Shown piece by piece: positions 16,799 to 24,802 of a stretch of 64,000 nucleotides of DNA. Under the pieces are notes generated by a model. It was not told the DNA's origin and did not search any database. It saw only the letters and a program-made list of their open reading frames with translations. The DNA lies in the NCBI GenBank assembly GCA_046704785.1, contig JBJKRF010000091.1, forward strand, positions 6,642 through 70,641, in the 5' to 3' direction. This stretch comes from JBJKRF01 sp046704785. Its GTDB lineage: Bacteria; Chloroflexota; Anaerolineae; Anaerolineales; Villigracilaceae. The first letter of the stretch is position 1. Each line of letters opens with the position of its first letter. The translations under genes were made by a program, and so were the position numbers.

Positions 16799-19363
16799 GT
16801 GTCACTGGATCGATTACTCACCCGCTGGCGCACCGACCCCCTTACCGCCGACAACCTACCCGTCTGGCAGACCCAACCCGCACGCCCCGCTGACCTGCGC
16901 CCGTTCCCCACCGACCTGCCCCGTGAACTGGTCGCCGCTCTGCGCGAACGCGGAATCGAGGCCCTGTATAGCCATCAGGCCGAAGCCTGGGAACGTGTCC
17001 GCCAGGGCGAAAACATCGTCCTGGCCACCGGCACCGCCAGCGGCAAAACGTTGGCTTATAATCTGCCGGTGCTCGCGGCGCTGACGGAACAGCCGCAGGC
17101 CCGCGCATTGTACCTCTTTCCCACCAAGGCCCTGGCGCAGGATCAACGCGCCGGCCTTTCCATCTTCCAGGCATCGATTCAGAGTCTAAAAGCGGCCATT
17201 TACGACGGCGACACGCCGCCGTCGCAACGTTCGGTCATTCGCAAAAACGCGCGGCTGCTCTTCAGCAATCCCGACATGCTGCACACCGGCATCCTGCCGC
17301 ATCACACCAACTGGGCCGACTTCTTCCGCAACCTGCGCTTCGTCGTCATCGATGAAATGCACACGTACCGCGGCGTGTTCGGCTCCCACGTCGCCAATGT
17401 GCTGCGACGGCTGAAACGCGTGGCGGCCTTCTACGGCGCCAACCCTCACTTCATCCTGACTTCGGCCACCATCGGCAACCCGCGCCAACTGGCCGAAGGC
17501 CTGATCGAAGCGCCCGTCACGCTGATCGACCAGGACGGTTCCTCGCGCGGCCCGCGTCACTTTCTCATCTACAATCCGCCGGTGGTGGACCCCGCTCTGG
17601 GGTTGCGCAAAAGCGCCCTGCTGGAAAGCGTCCGCCTGGCGCAGGACTTGCTGGCAAGCGACGTGCAGGGCGTGGTCTTTGCGCGCTCACGGCGCAGCGT
17701 GGAAATGCTGCTCACCTATTTGCAGGCCTTTTCCCCATCCTCCACTACGTCAACAGAGGCTTCACAAGAACTCAAAGCGAAGAGCGAAGTTCGCGGCTAT
17801 CGCAGCGGCTACCTACCCAGCCAGCGCCGCGAAATCGAACAGGGATTGCGTAACGGCGCGGTAAAACTCGTCGTCGCCACCAACGCCCTCGAACTGGGCA
17901 TCGACATCGGCGGGCTGGGCGCGGCGCTGCTCGTCGGGTATCCGGGCTCCATCGCAAGCGTCTACCAGCAGGCGGGCCGGGCAGGACGTGGCGAAACGCC
18001 TGCGGTCTCCGTGCTCATCGCCACCGCGTTGCCCCTCGACCAGTTCCTGGCCCACCATCCCGAATATTTCTTCGCCCGTTCGCCCGAACAGGCCCTGATC
18101 GATCCCAACCACCTGCTCATCCTGCTCGACCATCTGCGCTGCGCGGCTTTCGAGTTGCCCTTCCAGGCGGGTGAAACCTTCGGCAGACTGCCGCGCGAGC
18201 AATTTCAAGAATTTCTCGATTTTCTGACAGAAAGCGGCGAATTGCACGCCTCGGACGAGCGCTACTACTGGATGGCAGATGCCTACCCGGCAGCCTCCGT
18301 CTCGCTGCGATCGGCCTCTCCCGAAAGCGTGGTGCTGCAAGTGGACGACGGCGCACAGCCTGCCGTCCTCGGCGAGGTGGACCGGGCCAGCGCGGCCTGG
18401 ATGGCGCATCCGGGGGCGGTGTACCTGCATGAGGGCCAACAATATTTCGTGCAGGCCCTCGACCTGACGGCACTGCGCGCCACACTCATCCCGGTGGCGC
18501 TGGATTATTACACCGAACCGCAGCGCCGCACCGAGATCGAGCGCCTATCCACGCTGGACGAGGCGCAGGCTGCCCCTGGTGGCAAAGCCTACGGCGAATT
18601 GCAGGTGCGCATGCAGGTGGCCGGTTTCAAGAAGCTGCGCTGGTTCACCAACGAAAACCTGGGCGAAGAGCCGCTCGACCTACCGCCCACTGAATTCCAG
18701 ACCACCGGCTACTGGTTGTGGCTCTCAGAAGGGACGCTGGAAAAGCTGCGCGAGTCCGGCGCCTGGAACAACGACCCGAACGACTATGGCCCCGATTGGC
18801 CCAAGATCCGCGAGCGGGTGCGCGCCCGCGACGGCTATCGCTGCCAGGTCTGCGGGCAGGCAGAAAGCGCCCTTTCGGGCGCCAACGGACGCCGCCAACT
18901 CGATGTCCACCACAAGATTCCGTTCCGACAATTTACCTCCGCCGCCGAAGCCAACCGGCTGGATAACCTGGTCACGTTGTGCACGGCCTGCCACCGCAAA
19001 GCGGAGGCCAACGTGCGCATGCGTAGCGGACTAGCGGGGCTGGCAAACGTGCTGGGGCACCTGGCGCCGCTCTTCTTGATGTGCGACTCCGGCGACCTGG
19101 GCGTCCATTTCGATCCCCAGGCGGCCTTCGCCGACGGCCAGCCCGCCGTGGTGCTGTACGACAACCTCCCGGCAGGAATCGGTTTCAGCCAGAGACTGTT
19201 CGAGTTGCACGATGAATTGCGCGCGCGCGCCCTGGCCTTGGTGGCAGAGTGTCCCTGCGAGGACGGCTGTCCGTCGTGCGTGGGGCCCGCCGGAGAAAAC
19301 GGCGTAGGCGGAAAAGCCGAAGTGCTGGCAATTTTGAAAGAGTTGTTTGGGACATTCCCATGA
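16799..19363 (+). CDS. mrfA: MrfA-like DEXH helicase with an inserted HNH nuclease domain
   Basis: The 854-residue helicase resembles Bacillus MrfA (YprA), which acts with MrfB in mitomycin-damage repair. The SF2 core has Walker A GTASGKT (about 78-84), DEMH (about 185), LTSATIG, ATNALELGIDIGG and QAGRAGR. The C-terminal DUF1998-type part ends with the cysteine cluster CPCEDGCPSC. Between the middle domain (ending near ESGAWNN) and DUF1998 (from about 745) lies an apparently intact HNH domain: C682-x2-C685, HH at 704-705, the Asn in LDNLV, then C728-x2-C731-H732. About 100 residues longer than MrfA, it fits an insertion. It starts at GTG 16799 after TGGAG, and an MrfB-like gene follows. Confidence 0.9.
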   Translation: MSLDRLLTRWRTDPLTADNLPVWQTQPARPADLRPFPTDLPRELVAALRERGIEALYSHQAEAWERVRQGENIVLATGTASGKTLAYNLPVLAALTEQPQARALYLFPTKALAQDQRAGLSIFQASIQSLKAAIYDGDTPPSQRSVIRKNARLLFSNPDMLHTGILPHHTNWADFFRNLRFVVIDEMHTYRGVFGSHVANVLRRLKRVAAFYGANPHFILTSATIGNPRQLAEGLIEAPVTLIDQDGSSRGPRHFLIYNPPVVDPALGLRKSALLESVRLAQDLLASDVQGVVFARSRRSVEMLLTYLQAFSPSSTTSTEASQELKAKSEVRGYRSGYLPSQRREIEQGLRNGAVKLVVATNALELGIDIGGLGAALLVGYPGSIASVYQQAGRAGRGETPAVSVLIATALPLDQFLAHHPEYFFARSPEQALIDPNHLLILLDHLRCAAFELPFQAGETFGRLPREQFQEFLDFLTESGELHASDERYYWMADAYPAASVSLRSASPESVVLQVDDGAQPAVLGEVDRASAAWMAHPGAVYLHEGQQYFVQALDLTALRATLIPVALDYYTEPQRRTEIERLSTLDEAQAAPGGKAYGELQVRMQVAGFKKLRWFTNENLGEEPLDLPPTEFQTTGYWLWLSEGTLEKLRESGAWNNDPNDYGPDWPKIRERVRARDGYRCQVCGQAESALSGANGRRQLDVHHKIPFRQFTSAAEANRLDNLVTLCTACHRKAEANVRMRSGLAGLANVLGHLAPLFLMCDSGDLGVHFDPQAAFADGQPAVVLYDNLPAGIGFSQRLFELHDELRARALALVAECPCEDGCPSCVGPAGENGVGGKAEVLAILKELFGTFP

Positions 19364-19365
19364 GT

Positions 19366-19371
19366 TAGAAT
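19366..19371 (+). promoter_or_regulatory. Leaderless promoter of the mrfB-like gene
   Basis: TAGAAT lies six bases before ATG 19378, and TTGTTT lies 17 bases further upstream at 19343-19348. There is no ribosome binding site. The exonuclease gene can therefore be transcribed separately from the helicase gene despite the 14-base gap. Confidence 0.65.
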
Positions 19372-19377
19372 CAATCC

Positions 19378-20613
19378 ATGCCTTCTTCCCTGTCCGACAG
19401 ACTCAAAGCAATGGGCGTCAAAGTAGGCGCGTCCGACGTCAGGCCGCCTGCGCCGAAAGCGAAGTCCGGGGTGCCAATCGAAGATGTACTCGACGGGCGC
19501 TGGATCGAGACGCGTCGCGGCGAAGCCTTTATGCTAGAGCAAACTTTCGAAACGGAATACCGGCACGGGGTGGCTTCGATCCACCTGGACGCGCCGCTCG
19601 GCACGCTGGCGGCCTGGGCCCGCGACGAACGCGTCGGCAGCCTCGGCCTCCCCGATTTCGCCTTTCTCGACACCGAAACATCGGGGCTTTCGGGCGGTAC
19701 CGGCACGTATGCTTTTCTTGTGGGCGCCGGGCGCTTCGTAGACGGGGAGTTTCGCCTGGCCCAGTTCTTTATGCGCGATCCGTCAGAAGAGCCGGCCCTT
19801 TTGGAGGCGCTCGCCGATTTTCTCGCCCCATGCACCTCGCTGGTGACGTTCAACGGGAAGGCTTTCGACGCCCCTTTGCTGCGCACCCGCTACACACTGC
19901 ACGCCATCCCCTGCCCGTTCGACGGATATTCGCACATCGACCTGTTGCCGCTGGCGCGCCGCCTGTGGCGTGATCGTCTGCCCAGCAGGGCACTCAAATA
20001 CCTGGAAGAAAATATTCTGGCCGCGCCGCGCACATCAGAAGAAGTGCCCGGCTACGAGATTCCTTTTCTGTATTTCGATTTCCTGCGCAGCGGTGATGCG
20101 ACTCCGCTCAAGGGCATTTTCTACCACAACGCCATGGACGTGGTGGCGATGGCCGCACTGCTCAACCTGACGACCTCCTGGCTGGCCCGCCCGCACGAAA
20201 GTGAAATCGAGCACGGCCTGGATGTGATCGCGCTGGCGAAGTTATTTGAAGATCTAAACCGTTGGGACGATGCGGCTCTTCTATACGAAAGGGGCCTGCA
20301 AACCGACCTGCCCGAAACGGACTTCTGGCAGGCCATCCGGCGGCTATCGGTGTTGCAGCGCCGTCGTGGAGACGTGGAGACCGCCGTCCGGTTATGGGAG
20401 CGGGCTGCAGCCCAGGGGCATATCTACGCTCACGTGGAACTGGCTAAATATTATGAACACCAACGTAAAGACCCCACTGCGGCCCTGGACTGGACTCAAA
20501 CCGCCATCGAACAGGTGCGGGCGGCTGACTTGCCGGCTTACGTCCGCCAGCACTGGATGGATGAATTGGAACACCGGCGCGCACGGCTGGCGAGGAAATG
20601 CAGGATAGATTAA
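19378..20613 (+). CDS. mrfB: MrfB/YprB-like RNase H-fold exonuclease with C-terminal TPR region
   Basis: The 411-residue protein has a DnaQ-like (DEDDh) exonuclease domain. FLDTETSGLSGGTG at about 97 gives the first Asp/Glu pair, LVTFNGKAFDAPLL at about 155 gives the second acidic motif, and FYHNAMDVVAM at about 248 gives the His and last Asp. Residues from about 275 on form helical TPR-like repeats (ALLYERGLQTD, AVRLWERAAAQG). This matches YprB/MrfB, the nuclease partner of the MrfA helicase. It lies directly behind the helicase gene, so a joint role in excising damaged or crosslinked DNA is likely. The N-terminal 90 residues are poorly conserved. Confidence 0.9.
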   Translation: MPSSLSDRLKAMGVKVGASDVRPPAPKAKSGVPIEDVLDGRWIETRRGEAFMLEQTFETEYRHGVASIHLDAPLGTLAAWARDERVGSLGLPDFAFLDTETSGLSGGTGTYAFLVGAGRFVDGEFRLAQFFMRDPSEEPALLEALADFLAPCTSLVTFNGKAFDAPLLRTRYTLHAIPCPFDGYSHIDLLPLARRLWRDRLPSRALKYLEENILAAPRTSEEVPGYEIPFLYFDFLRSGDATPLKGIFYHNAMDVVAMAALLNLTTSWLARPHESEIEHGLDVIALAKLFEDLNRWDDAALLYERGLQTDLPETDFWQAIRRLSVLQRRRGDVETAVRLWERAAAQGHIYAHVELAKYYEHQRKDPTAALDWTQTAIEQVRAADLPAYVRQHWMDELEHRRARLARKCRID

Positions 20614-20631
20614 CCCAGACGTGCCGCAGCC

Positions 20632-20674
20632 TTGACCGTTTCCGGTTTTGTCATATAATTGAAAATTGTTTTCA
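20632..20674 (+). promoter_or_regulatory. Promoter with Fur-type operator
   Basis: TTGACC (20632-20637) and TATAAT (20654-20659) are spaced by 16 bases. Directly after the -10 box is TGAAAATTGTTTTCA (20660-20674), a 7-1-7 inverted repeat with one mismatch, the architecture of Fur-family boxes. The Fur-family gene starts at 20695, so it probably represses its own operon. Confidence 0.82.
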
Positions 20675-20694
20675 GTATAGAAAGTGAGCAGACA

Positions 20695-21111
20695 ATGAGG
20701 CAAGAAGTATGGCTGAATACACTTCAGGAGAACGGCTACCGCCTGACGCGGGCGCGTAAAGCAGTTGTCGAGACCGTGTCGCAAAGTGTGCGAGCCATGA
20801 CGCCGCTCGAAGTGTACGACACTGCGCGCGGCAGCGATCCGGCGTTAGGGCTGGTGAGTGTCTACCGCACACTGGAGAAATTGGAAGAACTGGGCCTGAT
20901 CCAACGGGTGCACCAACCCCAGGGATGCCAGGCTTTCATCGCAGCCAGCCAGGGACACCAACACATGCTGCTTTGCCAGCAGTGCGGCCAGGTGACGTAT
21001 TTCGAAGGCGATGACCTGGAGGGGCTGATCAATACCATTGCCAGAAAGACCGGTTACAAAATCCGCGAGCACTGGCTGCAATTATTCGGCCTGTGCGCAA
21101 ACTGTCGTTAG
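20695..21111 (+). CDS. Fur-family metalloregulator (Fur/Zur type)
   Basis: The 138-residue regulator has the Fur winged helix at 1-80 (GYRLTRARKAVVETV, TPLEVYD, GLVSVYRTLEKLEELGLI) and a C-terminal dimerisation domain. The structural zinc cysteines are CQQC and the final CANC. GHQHMLLC carries the His-rich metal site. ATG 20695 is chosen because the longer frame begins in the -10 box; its operator lies just upstream. It heads an operon with a small membrane protein and a zinc/manganese-type ABC transporter. That context favours a zinc (Zur) or manganese role over iron, but the metal cannot be told from the sequence. Confidence 0.93.
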   Translation: MRQEVWLNTLQENGYRLTRARKAVVETVSQSVRAMTPLEVYDTARGSDPALGLVSVYRTLEKLEELGLIQRVHQPQGCQAFIAASQGHQHMLLCQQCGQVTYFEGDDLEGLINTIARKTGYKIREHWLQLFGLCANCR

Positions 21112-21133
21112 CAGTTAATGGCAGGAGGCAGAA

Positions 21134-21340
21134 ATGTGTATGTTTTGTGCAGCAATCCCCGTGGCCGGCGCCGTTGGGGCAAAGATAAATGCCAAACAGA
21201 ACGCCGAAATCTGTGCAGCCGAAGAGAACGGCGAGGAAGCACCGGAGCGGAAACCAATCGCCGCTGCGACCACAGGGATCATCGTTCTGCTGGCCGTCGG
21301 TTCTCTACTCTATCACGCCCATTTTTATCCACTGATTTAG
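21134..21340 (+). CDS. Small Cys-containing single-pass membrane protein in a metal transporter operon
   Basis: The 68-residue protein reads MCMFCAAIPVAGAVGAKINA at the start, with Cys2 and Cys5 in a CxxC-like pair, then an acidic middle with a third Cys. A membrane helix (about 45-62) ends in HAHFYPLI, whose two His lie just beyond the membrane. AGGAGG precedes ATG 21134 at ideal spacing. It lies between a Fur-family regulator and the ABC ATPase, all in one direction and without terminators. Cys and His near the membrane suggest a metal chaperone or sensor for the transporter, which lacks a binding protein here. I do not know this family. Confidence 0.75.
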   Translation: MCMFCAAIPVAGAVGAKINAKQNAEICAAEENGEEAPERKPIAAATTGIIVLLAVGSLLYHAHFYPLI

Positions 21341-21400
21341 CCCAACCCGTCCCGTCAAAGCAGGCCATAGGGCCCCAAACGGGACGAAAAGGAATTCGAG

Positions 21401-22201
21401 ATGTCACACATTCCACACCGCTTGGAAGTGGAACATGTTCATATTGCCTACGGAGAAAAGACCATCCTGCAGGATGTCAGCTTCCAGGTGGTACACGGCG
21501 CGCGTATCGCCGTCGTCGGGCCAAACGGCGCAGGCAAGTCGACGCTCTTCAAAGGCCTGGTTGGCCTGCTTCCCCTGCAATCGGGGCGCATCTTGATTCA
21601 CGGTGAACCGCTGGGCCATCACAAAGACTGCGTCGCTTATGTGCCGCAGCGTGAGGAAGTCGATTGGCGCTTCCCCGTCACCGTGCGCGACGTGGTCGCA
21701 ATGGGACGCTACGGCGCACAAGGCTGGCTGCGGCGCTCCTCGGCGCAGGACCGGGAACTCATCAGCAACAGCCTGGCGCAAATGGGCATTGCCGAACTGG
21801 CGAATCGCTCCATCATCGACCTTTCCGGCGGCCAGCAGCAACGGGTTTTCCTGGCACGCGCCCTGGCGCAACAACCCCATATCCTATTGATGGACGAACC
21901 CTTCACCGGTGTCGACGTGACCACGCAGGAAGCCACACTGGCGCTGCTCGATCATCTGCGCGAACAGCAGGTGACGGCCATCATCTCGACCCACGACCTG
22001 AACCTGGCGGCCAGCCGCTTCGACGCAGTGCTTCTGCTCAACCACAAAGTTGTCGCCTACGGCACCCCCGACGAAGTGCTCCAACAAGACAACCTGGCGC
22101 GCGCATTCGGCAGTTCCCTGTTGGTGACCAAAAGCGGCGTGATGTTGGTGGACGAGTGCTGCCCGCCCGACGAGAAAGAAACCGCCCCGGAAAGCGCCTG
22201 A
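21401..22201 (+). CDS. Zinc/manganese-type ABC transporter ATPase
   Basis: The 266-residue ATPase is of the ZnuC/MntA family. It has Walker A GPNGAGKST, YVPQREEVDWRFPVTVRDVV (typical of metal importers of this group), signature LSGGQQQR, Walker B ILLMDEPFTGVD and switch His in ISTHD. The tail MLVDECCPPDE holds a Cys pair. It is the third gene of the Fur-headed operon, 60 bases after the small Cys protein gene and 20 before the permease gene. No substrate-binding lipoprotein gene is nearby. Confidence 0.93.
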   Translation: MSHIPHRLEVEHVHIAYGEKTILQDVSFQVVHGARIAVVGPNGAGKSTLFKGLVGLLPLQSGRILIHGEPLGHHKDCVAYVPQREEVDWRFPVTVRDVVAMGRYGAQGWLRRSSAQDRELISNSLAQMGIAELANRSIIDLSGGQQQRVFLARALAQQPHILLMDEPFTGVDVTTQEATLALLDHLREQQVTAIISTHDLNLAASRFDAVLLLNHKVVAYGTPDEVLQQDNLARAFGSSLLVTKSGVMLVDECCPPDEKETAPESA

Positions 22202-22221
22202 CAGATTCCGGCATCGAACCA

Positions 22222-23034
22222 ATGAATTACCTCCTGGAACCCCTCCAATACGCCTTCATCCAGCGCGGAATGCTGGCCGGAACCATGGTCGGCATTCTGT
22301 GCGCGGTCATGGGCACCTACGTCGTCCTGCGCGGGATGGCCTTCCTGGGCGACGCCCTGGCGCACGCCATCCTGCCGGGCGTGGCAATTGCCTATCTGGT
22401 TGGGGGCAACCTGCTGATCGGGGCTTTCGCCGCCGCTATTGTCGTCGCCGTTAGCATCGGCTTTTTCTCCCGCCAGGGCGCCATCAAAGAAGACACCGCC
22501 ATCGGAATTCTATTCTCCGCAGCCTTGTCGCTGGGCGTGGCACTGATCTCGTCGATCCGCACCTACGCCGTAGACTTGAGCCACATCCTGTTCGGTGACA
22601 TTCTGGGTGTCTCCGCCCTCGACCTGTGGATCACCGCCGCTTTAGGGTTGGTCATCCTGCTGACGGTTTTACTGCTCTACCGGCCCTTCCTGGTCATTTC
22701 TTTCGACCCCGTTCTGGCAGCCACCTTACGCCTGCCCACCAACCTTTTACGCACCACTATGCTGATTCTACTGGCCTTGACGGTAGTGGTCTCGTTGCAG
22801 ACGGTTGGCGTTGCGCTGGCGGCTGCCATGCTGGTCACGCCGGCAGCCACGGCTTACCTGCTCACCCGGCGACTGGCGCAGATGATGGTCATCTCGGCCC
22901 TGATCGGCGCCTTATCGGCCCTGGTTGGGCTGTACGTTAGCTACTACCTCAATATCGTTTCCGGTTCCGCAATGGTCCTGATGGCGACTATCATTTTCCT
23001 GGGCGTGTTCCTGGTCAAACGCGGGAAAAGATAG
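22222..23034 (+). CDS. Zinc/manganese-type ABC transporter permease
   Basis: The 270-residue permease is of the ABC-3 (ZnuB/MntB) family with eight to nine hydrophobic segments. Family motifs include GILCAVMGTYVVLRGMAFLG, DALAHAILPGVAIAY, EDTAIGILFSAA and VGVALAAAMLVTPAATAYLL. ATG 22222 (MNYLLEPLQYAFIQRG) is a clean family-length start; the much longer frame upstream overlaps the ATPase gene and is not coding. It ends the metal operon. Uptake would need an extracytoplasmic binding protein encoded elsewhere. Confidence 0.93.
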   Translation: MNYLLEPLQYAFIQRGMLAGTMVGILCAVMGTYVVLRGMAFLGDALAHAILPGVAIAYLVGGNLLIGAFAAAIVVAVSIGFFSRQGAIKEDTAIGILFSAALSLGVALISSIRTYAVDLSHILFGDILGVSALDLWITAALGLVILLTVLLLYRPFLVISFDPVLAATLRLPTNLLRTTMLILLALTVVVSLQTVGVALAAAMLVTPAATAYLLTRRLAQMMVISALIGALSALVGLYVSYYLNIVSGSAMVLMATIIFLGVFLVKRGKR

Positions 23035-23061
23035 ACGGCAGCGTCTCGCCTGTCACGCAGC

Positions 23062-24798
23062 ATGAATCGCCCCCCTGGAAACTCCCCTGAGAAGAGACGT
23101 GAGCAGGCACAGTTCCGCCATAAGGTTTCCGCGCCCAATCGGAAATCTCCTCACCCATCGCGCGCTGCGCGTACACTAAGCATCCTGCTGTGCTTTGTGC
23201 TCCTGATCGCTTGCGTCGGATTCGAGGCACCGCTGGCAACCGCCCCGCAGGACGCTTCCGTATTGGTGACTTCCAACCAACGACCTTCCCTGACACCGTT
23301 CCAGCCTTCGAAAATTACGCCGCTGCCCTCCTGGACGCCCGCGCCACCGCCCACCGCCACAATCGCTCCCTCCGCGACGGCTTCCGCCACCCTGCCCCCC
23401 ACCGACACACCCGTCCCAACCGGCACGAACACTCTCGCTCCAACCTCAGCCCTCACGCCGACGGCGTCATCGGTTGCGGACACGCCCAACGCGCCGTCCA
23501 CGCCCGCAACGCAAAATCCACAATACCTGCTCAACGTCCTGATGAACTACGCCGGCCACACCCTGACGGTCAGCGAAGTCATCCTATACCCCAACCAATC
23601 ATCCGACACGTTGGGCAGCCTGATGCTGGCGGTCAACCCCAACTTGTGGAACAACGTCTTTGTGCTGCAATCGCTCGCACTGAACGACCAGCCCTGGAGC
23701 AACTATACGCTCCAGGGGCAGTACTTCACCGTCAATCTGGACACACCGCTCCAGCCGGGAGGCATCGTCAAGCTGGGCATCGCCTACACCCTGCAATTGC
23801 CCTACAGCGCCGGGACGTTCCAAAACTTCGGCTACACCGCCCGCCAGATCAACCTGATCGACTGGTTTCCCTTCGTCGTCCCGTACCTGCCCGGCCAGGG
23901 TTGGGTGTTGCACGATCCCTGGGCGTATGGTGAAAACCTCGTCTATGCCGAAGCAGACTTTCGGGTCAGCCTGACCTTTGCCGACCCGGCGCACGCGCCG
24001 GTTGTCGCGGCCTCGGCTCCCGCCGGGGTGGATAGCGCCGGCGCGCTGGTCTACGTCCTGCCCAACGCGCGCACATTTACGATCTCCGCCAGCACCCAAT
24101 ACCAAAGGACCAGCGCCAGCGTGGACGACGTCACCATCGATAATTACTATTTCCCCGAAGACGCCAGCGCCGCGGCGATGGTGCTGCGCCAGACTCGCAA
24201 CGCCGTCGACACGTACACGCAAGCCTTTGGCCCTTACGCACACACTTCACTGGCGGTGGTCGAAACCGACCTGAACGACGGGCTCGAGTCCGACGGACTG
24301 TACTTCCTCTCCGAGAGTTTTTACAAAGCCTATGACGGCTCGGTCGCCAACGACCTGGTGGACATCGCCGTCCACGAAACGGCGCACCAATGGTGGTTTG
24401 GGGCAGTTGCCAGTGACCAGGCCCTGGAACCCTGGCTGGATGAGGCCATGGCCACCTACAGCGAGCATATCTTTTACGAAAAAAACGCGCCGAACCTGGT
24501 CACCTGGTGGTGGAATTTCCGCGTTTATTACTTCACGCCGGGCGGATATGTGGACACTCGGCTGTATAATACAGCCAGCTTCCGCAGCTACGTCAACGCC
24601 GTTTACCTGCGTGGGGCCGAGTTCTTCGAAGCCCTGCGCACGCGCATTGGCGACCCGGCCTTCTTCGCCTTCTTGCAGGATTACTACGCAACCGAGCGCG
24701 GGCACATCTCCAACGCCGACGATTTTTTCCGCATCCTGGACGCCCACACCAACGTCGATTACTCCGACCTCGTCCACGCTTACTTCTATTACCGTTAA
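23062..24798 (+). CDS. M1-like metallopeptidase lipoprotein, paralogue 1
   Basis: The 578-residue protein has a basic N-terminus of about 36 residues before a membrane segment and the lipobox-like LLIAC (about 47-51), then a 100-residue Thr/Pro/Ser linker. The catalytic part contains an N-terminal beta domain and the gluzincin motif HETAHQWWFGAV at 438-449 with the third zinc ligand Glu at 461 (H-E-x2-H-x18-E), as in M1 aminopeptidases. WLDEAMATYSEHIFYEKN follows. It should be anchored outside the membrane and act on peptides. The GxMEN substrate motif of classical M1 enzymes is not obvious. A shorter N-terminus is possible. A paralogue follows four bases later. Confidence 0.88.
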   Translation: MNRPPGNSPEKRREQAQFRHKVSAPNRKSPHPSRAARTLSILLCFVLLIACVGFEAPLATAPQDASVLVTSNQRPSLTPFQPSKITPLPSWTPAPPPTATIAPSATASATLPPTDTPVPTGTNTLAPTSALTPTASSVADTPNAPSTPATQNPQYLLNVLMNYAGHTLTVSEVILYPNQSSDTLGSLMLAVNPNLWNNVFVLQSLALNDQPWSNYTLQGQYFTVNLDTPLQPGGIVKLGIAYTLQLPYSAGTFQNFGYTARQINLIDWFPFVVPYLPGQGWVLHDPWAYGENLVYAEADFRVSLTFADPAHAPVVAASAPAGVDSAGALVYVLPNARTFTISASTQYQRTSASVDDVTIDNYYFPEDASAAAMVLRQTRNAVDTYTQAFGPYAHTSLAVVETDLNDGLESDGLYFLSESFYKAYDGSVANDLVDIAVHETAHQWWFGAVASDQALEPWLDEAMATYSEHIFYEKNAPNLVTWWWNFRVYYFTPGGYVDTRLYNTASFRSYVNAVYLRGAEFFEALRTRIGDPAFFAFLQDYYATERGHISNADDFFRILDAHTNVDYSDLVHAYFYYR

Positions 24799-24802
24799 CC
24801 GT

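Noticed and set aside
20637..20651. 15-base match CGTTTCCGGTTTTGT shared with 869-883
   Set aside because: One or two 15-base matches are expected by chance in 64 kb, and the flanks do not match, so I do not call it a repeat.
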